DNA from: Patescibacteria group bacterium
Lineage (GTDB): Bacteria > Patescibacteriota > Gracilibacteria > UM-FILTER-43-11
Assembly (NCBI GenBank): GCA_029260985.1
Contig: JAJDCE010000005.1
Location: 1 to 5,226, forward strand
Length of the DNA: 5,226 bases
Reading direction: 5' to 3'
Positions within the stretch are counted from its first letter, which is position 1. Every line of letters starts with the position of its first letter. Below, in pieces: positions 1-5,226 of the stretch. The position numbers and the translations under genes were made by a program. Below the pieces are notes generated by a model. It was not told the DNA's origin, made no database searches, and saw only the letters and a list, made by a program, of their open reading frames with translations.

Positions 1-2
1 AT

Positions 3-2144
3 TCAGTGCCTCCAAATTTAGTAAACCTAATCACTCCCGGCTCCTTTGTATCTCTTTTACTCCGATCAAAAAGGCACTTTGGAATTGTAACGGCTTGTAT
101 TGATAATCTTCCGGAAGGTCTTGATGAAAATAAGATAAAGCCGATTGACGAGTTGATTGAATCGGTTTCACTTAACGATTATCAGCTTAGCCTAGCCGCT
201 TTTATTTCGGGATATTACCGAACTTCCATGGCGTGTGCTCTGCGGCTTTTTGTTTCCCGTAAAATGTGGCAGGGCAGTTTGAATGAGCCTGTTACGGTCA
301 ATTATGAAATTAAGACTAATGATCCAGGTCGTTTGGGTTCAAAACAAGCTATCTTATTCGACTATCTTTCCTCTGCTTGCAAACCAGTATCTCATGAAGC
401 GCTAATGAAAGTGGATGGATATTCTTCGGCATCAATCAATAGTCTGATAAAGAAGGGGATTGTTATCAAATCAGAAACTCTTCGCTTTGGACAAGTTGAA
501 TCAACTTCCGATATTCAATTTGATAAAAAACTTACTAAGAGTCAGACTGAGGCCGTTTCTCAAATTACTCAATCGAATAGGCCAGTATTGCTTCATGGGG
601 TTACCGGTTCGGGCAAAACAGAGGTTTATCTTAGGCTGATTGCCGACATCGCAAAAGAGGGGAAACAGGCTCTTTTGCTTTTGCCCGAGATCGCTTTAAC
701 TCCTCAGATGATTCAGTATTTTAAGGAGCATTTTAAAGACCGTATTGCCCTTTTTAATTCAAAACTCACTGATTCGAAACGGCTTGATGAATGGTGGAAA
801 GTTAAAAAGGGACAGGCGACACTTGTTATTGGTTCCCGTAGCGCTATTTTTGCCCCTTTCCAGAATTTAGGGTTGATCATTATGGATGAAGAACATGAGT
901 GGACCTATAAGCAGGAATCTTCTCCTTATTATCTAACCCATCGGGTTGCCGAAGAGCTGACTCTGTTAACTGATTCGACGCTTGTTTTCGGCAGCGCAAC
1001 CCCTAAAGCTGAAACCTATCAAAAAGCCAAGAGCCAGATCTATCAATTGGTGTCACTTCCTGAAAGGATTAATGAAAAGCCGATGCCTCACATTGAAATA
1101 GTGGATTTGCGCGAGGAATTTAAAAAGCGGAATTTCTCAATTTTTTCAACACAGCTCCATCAAAAAATAGTGGAACGACTTGCCAACAAAGATCAGATTA
1201 TATTATTCGTAAATCAAAGGGGTCATTCTAGCGCGGTGCTTTGCAGGGATTGCGGATATACTGAAAAGTGTTTGAATTGTGATATATCCCTCAAGTTACA
1301 CTTTTCGGGAGTCTCAAGTGCTCTTCGACTCCGCTCAGAACCCATGGCGACGGCGAGTCTCAAGTGTCATTATTGTGATTTTACGAAAGCTCCGGAGATT
1401 GTTTGTCCGGAATGTCAGTCGCCCTATATTAAGCATGTGGGCGTGGGGACGCAGAAAGTTGAAGCTGAAGTTAAAAAGCTGTTTCCTGAGGCTCGTGTTG
1501 CACGAGCAGATCGGGACACTATAAAAAGCGCTTCTGACTTTGATCATATATACCATGCGTTTCAGAAACGTGAATATGATGTTTTGATCGGCACTCAGAT
1601 GGTGGCAAAAGGTTTAGACTTTCCACATGTTAGTCTTATTGGAATCGTTCTTGCGGATGTCGGCTTGCATATTCCTGATTTCAGGAGCAGTGAACGACTC
1701 TTCCAGTTGGTGACTCAGGTGTCAGGGCGATGTGGCCGAAGTGATAAAAAGGGGGAGGTAATTTTACAAACTTATAATCCAGACCATCCTTCTTTTAAAA
1801 AAGCGGCTGACTATGCTTATGCGGATTTTATGGATGCTGAGCTTAAGATTAGAGCGAAAATGGACTATCCGCCGTTTAATAAAATGATTAAGTTTACTGT
1901 GGTTGGGAATGATCAAAAAGCACTAACTCAACACATTGAAACAGAACAAGAAACACTTGAAGACATTTTTAAAGTGAATGATTTACCGGTCAAAATTCTA
2001 TCAGCACCTGCCATGATTCCAAAAATGGGAGGCCGATTTTACCATCATGTTTTAATACGCTCCGAAGATCCCTCCATTTTATTTAATCATTGGAAGCCGC
2101 CACGTGGCTGGAGAGTGGATATTGATCCGGTGAATACCGCTTAG
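3..2144 (+). CDS. priA: Primosomal protein N' (PriA replication-restart helicase), 5' end outside window
   Basis: PriA is a 3'-5' superfamily 2 DNA helicase that recognises stalled forks and D-loops and starts reloading of the replicative helicase in the cytoplasm. Residues are numbered from the GTG at position 6. The order is: 3'-DNA-binding domain (about 1-95), winged helix (about 112-155), Walker A GVTGSGKT (198-205), Walker B DEEH (294-297), GSATP (329-333), a zinc module with all eight cysteines (413, 416, 422, 425, 454, 457, 467, 470), motif V GTQMVAKGLDFP (529-540), motif VI QVSGRCGR (571-578), and the C-terminal domain. The GTG is very probably not the start: the frame is open to the left edge, and the residues before it (Ser, then Val-Pro-Pro) align with the conserved Tyr-x-Val-Pro near the PriA N-terminus, so roughly 10-20 residues are missing. 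Two oddities are an insertion between Cys425 and Cys454, and a poor match to the usual P-R-Y-H-A-R motif after DEEH. No frameshift is visible. The family call is secure. Confidence 0.96.
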   Translation, partial: SVPPNLVNLITPGSFVSLLLRSKRHFGIVTACIDNLPEGLDENKIKPIDELIESVSLNDYQLSLAAFISGYYRTSMACALRLFVSRKMWQGSLNEPVTVNYEIKTNDPGRLGSKQAILFDYLSSACKPVSHEALMKVDGYSSASINSLIKKGIVIKSETLRFGQVESTSDIQFDKKLTKSQTEAVSQITQSNRPVLLHGVTGSGKTEVYLRLIADIAKEGKQALLLLPEIALTPQMIQYFKEHFKDRIALFNSKLTDSKRLDEWWKVKKGQATLVIGSRSAIFAPFQNLGLIIMDEEHEWTYKQESSPYYLTHRVAEELTLLTDSTLVFGSATPKAETYQKAKSQIYQLVSLPERINEKPMPHIEIVDLREEFKKRNFSIFSTQLHQKIVERLANKDQIILFVNQRGHSSAVLCRDCGYTEKCLNCDISLKLHFSGVSSALRLRSEPMATASLKCHYCDFTKAPEIVCPECQSPYIKHVGVGTQKVEAEVKKLFPEARVARADRDTIKSASDFDHIYHAFQKREYDVLIGTQMVAKGLDFPHVSLIGIVLADVGLHIPDFRSSERLFQLVTQVSGRCGRSDKKGEVILQTYNPDHPSFKKAADYAYADFMDAELKIRAKMDYPPFNKMIKFTVVGNDQKALTQHIETEQETLEDIFKVNDLPVKILSAPAMIPKMGGRFYHHVLIRSEDPSILFNHWKPPRGWRVDIDPVNTA
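1306..1366. repeat. Short repeat-like insertion with 12-bp flanking direct repeats inside priA
   Basis: The 12-mer GAGTCTCAAGTG occurs at 1309-1320 and again at 1355-1366. Including the preceding bases the copies are CGG-GAGTCTCAAGTG (1306-1320) and CGGCGAGTCTCAAGTG (1351-1366), one base apart in length and 45 bp start to start. Between them lies a 30-base spacer (1321-1350) containing CTTCGACTCCGCTCAG. That core resembles short interspersed repeats I have seen in several bacterial phyla; this is memory, not a search. The left copy and spacer can also fold: GGAGTC (1308-1313) pairs with GACTCC (1327-1332), and AAG (1316-1318) pairs with CTT (1323-1325). The unit lies between the fourth and fifth zinc cysteines of PriA, where 28 residues separate Cys425 and Cys454 instead of about 14 in typical PriA. 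The two direct-repeat copies are read in different frames, but the total addition keeps the gene open. Target duplication or tandem duplication could each explain it. Confidence 0.6.
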
Positions 2145-2164
2145 CCTTCTTCTTTGCCGGTATT
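2133..2164. terminator. Weak inverted repeat across the convergent stop codons
   Basis: AATACCG (2133-2139) is perfectly complementary to CGGTATT (2158-2164), giving a 7-bp stem around an 18-base loop that contains both stop codons. It sits exactly where transcription from the two convergent genes meets, so a bidirectional role is conceivable. Against this, the loop is long, the stem is short, only part of it is G+C, and neither side is followed by a T-run. An intrinsic terminator is therefore not well supported, and the match may be chance. No better terminator is visible between the genes, because there is no intergenic space. Confidence 0.25.
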
Positions 2165-5100
2165 GTCTCTCAGGTACTGAAGGGCTGCCTGAAAGGTGCT
2201 TTCGGGTGCTGTGTTCACCATTGCCATTGTAATGGCATCCATTTTATCGAATACGTGGTCAATTTCAGTTATCGTTCCCAGATCTTCAGCAAGTCCGGGT
2301 GTATTTGCGTATCTTGGGTTGCTGAGAAGATAATCTCTGATAGCAACACCATGAGCATCTTTGTTTTCACCTGCGGCCTTGGCATCACGGAGCATTTCGT
2401 AGAACTGTGGGTCAAAGAAATCCAGGAAGGTTCGGATACGATCCCGATGTTCGCCTGTTGTCTCTGTGCCATGGCTCCCAACAGGAGCTTCACGAGCAAC
2501 CGCATTCATAATGCTGGCGTTTCCTCTGGTGTAGATGTCACTCGATCCGCGGTTGTACGCGACCCAGTCAATGACCCCATCTGCCATTGAAATCCAGGCG
2601 ACCTGCCTTGCGAAATCCTTGCGGGCGGTGGATTTAGGCGCTTTGGCATTGTGTTCGAGCCACTGTAAAGCTCCTACATACGCATTTTCCACACCTGTAT
2701 CAGCGACTTGCTGCTGGCCGGATCGACCTGACAAAAATCGTTTAGCGGTATTCGCATCTCCCATACAGGCAATGGATCTTCCCCAGTCATGATCCCACAC
2801 CCGTTCGGATACCGATTTACGCACACGCTGTATGGTCATCGAGTCATTTTGGACTTCCTGCCAATAAAAATCTTTAAAATCCATTTTAACTACGCCAGCT
2901 TTATAGCTCTCACCGAATTCCTCCTTAGCGACTCTTATGTAATCCTTTCTGGTTAATGGAGGCGCTTTACTGTAAATCCACTGACAGGCTGGCCAGTTAT
3001 TGAGGTATTTATCCAGTACAAGTCCGCGGTCCGCATTAAGAAGGCCTTCGGCCATGCCTGCCATTAGGTGAAACAAAACATTTTCCGCATACGATTTACC
3101 ATTTTTGATTGAATATTCCAGTATGGCTTCGTATTCCTGCGGATCAACTTTTTCTCCGTCTCTGTGTTTTTTGAGCAGCTGATTGAGCCGATCGGTGAGC
3201 TGATCCTGAATCTTGTCACAGATGGCCATGTATTTTTGTTTCCCGCCGTCATAATTACTTTCATTGTTCCGGTCCAGCTCCAGAAATTCATCGTAGTCCC
3301 AGATTTCACCGATAGCCTGGTGTAAATTCTGGCGCAGCATGGTAGGATTTTTGAGTAGTGTTTCATCTCCTGGCACTAATTGAGCCGCGCTTTGAAGTTT
3401 GTTTAGAACCGTCCATAAATGCTCATCACGCCAGTCTATTCGTCCTTTTTCGGCTAATATTCGCAAAATGGCTTTGAGCTGATCTCTGTTTGGATCCAGT
3501 TCAGTGGCCATTTTTTTGATCAAATCATGAAGCTCCCAAGCGTCTTTATTTGTGAGTCGGTTTTTCCACTCATCGACTTCTTCCTGCTGAGCTTTTTCAC
3601 TTCGGGCTTCGGCTTCTGTTCCGAATTCTCCGAATACAGGAATGGGCATTTTATCGAATAGAGATGAGCCGATTCTGGCGGCATGCTCAGCGGTTTTTCG
3701 CTTGTGTCTTCGCTCCATCCATTCCTTGATATCGACCCCCATCTGGATAAATGAATCAATGGACAAGAATGCTGAACGGTTCCACATGTCCCTGATGGGG
3801 TTGATTCTGTTGTTGGGCATATTTTCGCCCACCTCTGCCATTTGTTGATTCAGATCTTTCAAATCATCTTTTACCTTTTTAATCCGCTCTTTTACTTTTT
3901 CAGTTAAATAAGCTGAGGGTTCTTCTGCCAGATAGTCGTTCAATTCTGCTGTATCATCATTGAAATCTTTCATGAGTTCTAAAAGCGCTTTTCCTCCCGG
4001 GATCATTCCCATGTATTCGGATTTGATCATTCTTTTAATCTCGCGATCATTTTCTTCGATATTTTTTTTGTATTCTTCTGCGGAGCCTGTTTCTACGATT
4101 TCCTCATTATCTTCTCCATCTCCTTTGCTTGGCATACCGCCCATCACATCACTCGCTGAATCACCTCCTTCGTAACCGCGGACAGAACCTTTGGGTAATC
4201 CCATGGCGGTGGTGGTGATGCCTGCTGCTGTGATTGCTTTTTGGAGATTTTGGAATTTCTCTGACTTGCCGAATACATCATTCTGCATGGCGTAAATCTC
4301 ACTCAGAATGTCTTCATCTTTCCATTCACTGCCGTCAGGTGGATTTTTGTCCGGGAATGTATCAATGTAGGCTTGCTTAATGGTTGGCCATTCACTGTTT
4401 TGAGTGAATAATCTCAGCCATTCTGCTTTCAGCTCTTCATTCTTTTCAAATTGAAGATGTAAAAGCTCATGAGTTAGCTGATCTTTAAATGATTTATCAT
4501 TTTTTAGCCCATCCTGGTTAATAATGATTTTCCAGTCGTCTCCACGCTCGTAAAAGACCATGGCACCACTTGTGAACTCTTTTAAGTTTCTTGTTACTCC
4601 ATCGGTGTCTGTGTGACTTTCAAATTGACTGTCACCGATTAACTCAAAGTGTTTTGAGCCGAGTTTTTCTTCCAGTATTTGCTGAATTTTTTCCGGATCG
4701 GACTCGCCAGCGATTAAGGAAAGTACTTCACTGGCTAAATAGGCTTCTGTTTTTGGCGCTTCACCCAAAGTTTGATCCATTTTTTCGCCGGAGAAGGGGA
4801 GCAGTCTTTCATGAAGTTGGTCGAGCGATACTTTCATATCAATCAACTCTTCGGGGCTCATCTGATCAAGATCACCTAATAAATTTTCTACTTCTGTGAT
4901 TTGCCCTGTAAGAGCGCTATCAGAGCTCGACAGATTGAGAATTGCCTGTCTTTCTTTCAGGTATACTTTTGATTTCCCAAATTTATTAAATGACTTCTTT
5001 TTTTCATTTGGATTTAGCGATTCAATTCGCCCTTTTTCTTTTGCGTCATGTGCTTCCAGTAATTGTTTGACCCTTTCCGGTGTATACGATGCTGCAGCCC

Positions 5101-5224
5101 TTTTGATAGCGGCGAATTTAGCTTCCACCTCTGCTTTCATGCTATCAGGATTTTGCTGTAGAGATTCTGGTATTTCTAATTCTCTACTGGTTTTATCCAG
5201 ATTCCTTTCGATATGTTCAAGCTT
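2141..5224 (-). CDS. Very large uncharacterised protein with HExxH zincin-like motif, 5' end outside window
   Basis: I do not recognise this family. The longest ATG-started form (ATG at 5138-5140) has 999 residues, but the frame stays open for 28 more codons to the right edge. Those codons encode similarly charged helical sequence, and the ATG has no ribosome binding site, so the true start lies outside. Numbering from that ATG, residues 1-150 are Lys/Glu-rich and probably helical or coiled-coil. Residues 221-231 contain HELLH (224-228; DNA 4457-4471) on a predicted helix, and Glu281 in DILSEIYAM could be a third zinc ligand, as in gluzincin-type peptidases. Residues 322-350 form a Gly/Asp/Glu/Ser-rich linker, followed by charged helices to about 440. 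The C-terminal half, especially 570-870, is rich in Trp, Tyr and Asp and looks like a folded helical domain. No membrane segment is visible; a signal peptide cannot be judged. Cysteines are very few, which fits a cytosolic protein. Peptidase activity is inferred only from the motif. Confidence 0.88.
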   Translation of the reverse strand, partial: KLEHIERNLDKTSRELEIPESLQQNPDSMKAEVEAKFAAIKRAAASYTPERVKQLLEAHDAKEKGRIESLNPNEKKKSFNKFGKSKVYLKERQAILNLSSSDSALTGQITEVENLLGDLDQMSPEELIDMKVSLDQLHERLLPFSGEKMDQTLGEAPKTEAYLASEVLSLIAGESDPEKIQQILEEKLGSKHFELIGDSQFESHTDTDGVTRNLKEFTSGAMVFYERGDDWKIIINQDGLKNDKSFKDQLTHELLHLQFEKNEELKAEWLRLFTQNSEWPTIKQAYIDTFPDKNPPDGSEWKDEDILSEIYAMQNDVFGKSEKFQNLQKAITAAGITTTAMGLPKGSVRGYEGGDSASDVMGGMPSKGDGEDNEEIVETGSAEEYKKNIEENDREIKRMIKSEYMGMIPGGKALLELMKDFNDDTAELNDYLAEEPSAYLTEKVKERIKKVKDDLKDLNQQMAEVGENMPNNRINPIRDMWNRSAFLSIDSFIQMGVDIKEWMERRHKRKTAEHAARIGSSLFDKMPIPVFGEFGTEAEARSEKAQQEEVDEWKNRLTNKDAWELHDLIKKMATELDPNRDQLKAILRILAEKGRIDWRDEHLWTVLNKLQSAAQLVPGDETLLKNPTMLRQNLHQAIGEIWDYDEFLELDRNNESNYDGGKQKYMAICDKIQDQLTDRLNQLLKKHRDGEKVDPQEYEAILEYSIKNGKSYAENVLFHLMAGMAEGLLNADRGLVLDKYLNNWPACQWIYSKAPPLTRKDYIRVAKEEFGESYKAGVVKMDFKDFYWQEVQNDSMTIQRVRKSVSERVWDHDWGRSIACMGDANTAKRFLSGRSGQQQVADTGVENAYVGALQWLEHNAKAPKSTARKDFARQVAWISMADGVIDWVAYNRGSSDIYTRGNASIMNAVAREAPVGSHGTETTGEHRDRIRTFLDFFDPQFYEMLRDAKAAGENKDAHGVAIRDYLLSNPRYANTPGLAEDLGTITEIDHVFDKMDAITMAMVNTAPESTFQAALQYLRDNTGKEEG

Positions 5225-5226
5225 AA

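Noticed and set aside
6..8. GTG as the start codon of priA
   Set aside because: The frame is open to the window edge, and the Ser-Val-Pro-Pro context matches an internal conserved position near the PriA N-terminus; the GTG is most likely an internal Val.
1300..1370. Frameshift or pseudogene in priA at the direct repeat
   Set aside because: Although the exact repeats are 46 bp apart and read in different frames, the conserved PriA sequence and cysteines are in the same frame on both sides, so the gene is intact.
1279..1556. Small overlapping frames within priA on both strands
   Set aside because: They lie inside the conserved PriA zinc module and have no independent start signals or recognisable product.
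2255..2590. Open + strand frame opposite the large gene, and similar ones at 2535-2792, 3642-3848, 3960-4175 and 4591-4899
   Set aside because: They lie wholly antisense to a long convincing coding frame, show no family motifs, and have compositions expected of shadow frames.
2920..2926. AAGGAGG on the - strand followed by a GTG, as an internal gene start
   Set aside because: The GTG frame ends after a few codons, and the bases encode Lys-Glu-Glu of the large protein; a chance match in a Lys/Glu-rich region.

Overview
The window holds two convergent protein-coding genes, and neither begins inside it. From position 1 to 2144 on the + strand runs most of priA, the primosomal replication-restart helicase (PriA, primosomal protein N'), missing only its first residues. 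From the right edge down to 2141 on the - strand runs one very large reading frame (at least 1027 codons) for a soluble, charged protein of unknown family. It carries a zincin-type HELLH motif near its N-terminal end and a Trp/Tyr-rich C-terminal half. The two genes meet tail to tail: their stop codons overlap within 2141-2144. No RNA gene, CRISPR array, transposase, origin or promoter is visible, and there is no gene-free stretch.

The organism is a bacterium with moderate, AT-leaning composition using the standard code; long frames stay open without reading UGA as an amino acid. The PriA wording around the Walker B motif (DEEHEWTYKQE), the GSATPKAET motif and the ADVGLHIPDFR segment, together with an orphan cytosolic protein of about 1000 residues, reminds me of Candidate Phyla Radiation bacteria (for example Peregrinibacteria-like groups). 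This is family memory, not proof, and Bacteroidota-like lineages cannot be excluded.

The two genes show no shared operon or obvious shared pathway. They are transcribed toward each other, with only a weak inverted repeat across the junction.

The most notable signals are: (1) a short repeat-like insertion in the zinc-binding module of priA, flanked by a 12-bp direct repeat, which adds about 14-15 residues without breaking the frame; and (2) the unrecognised giant protein with its HExxH motif, a plausible third zinc ligand, and an acidic linker separating two differently built halves.
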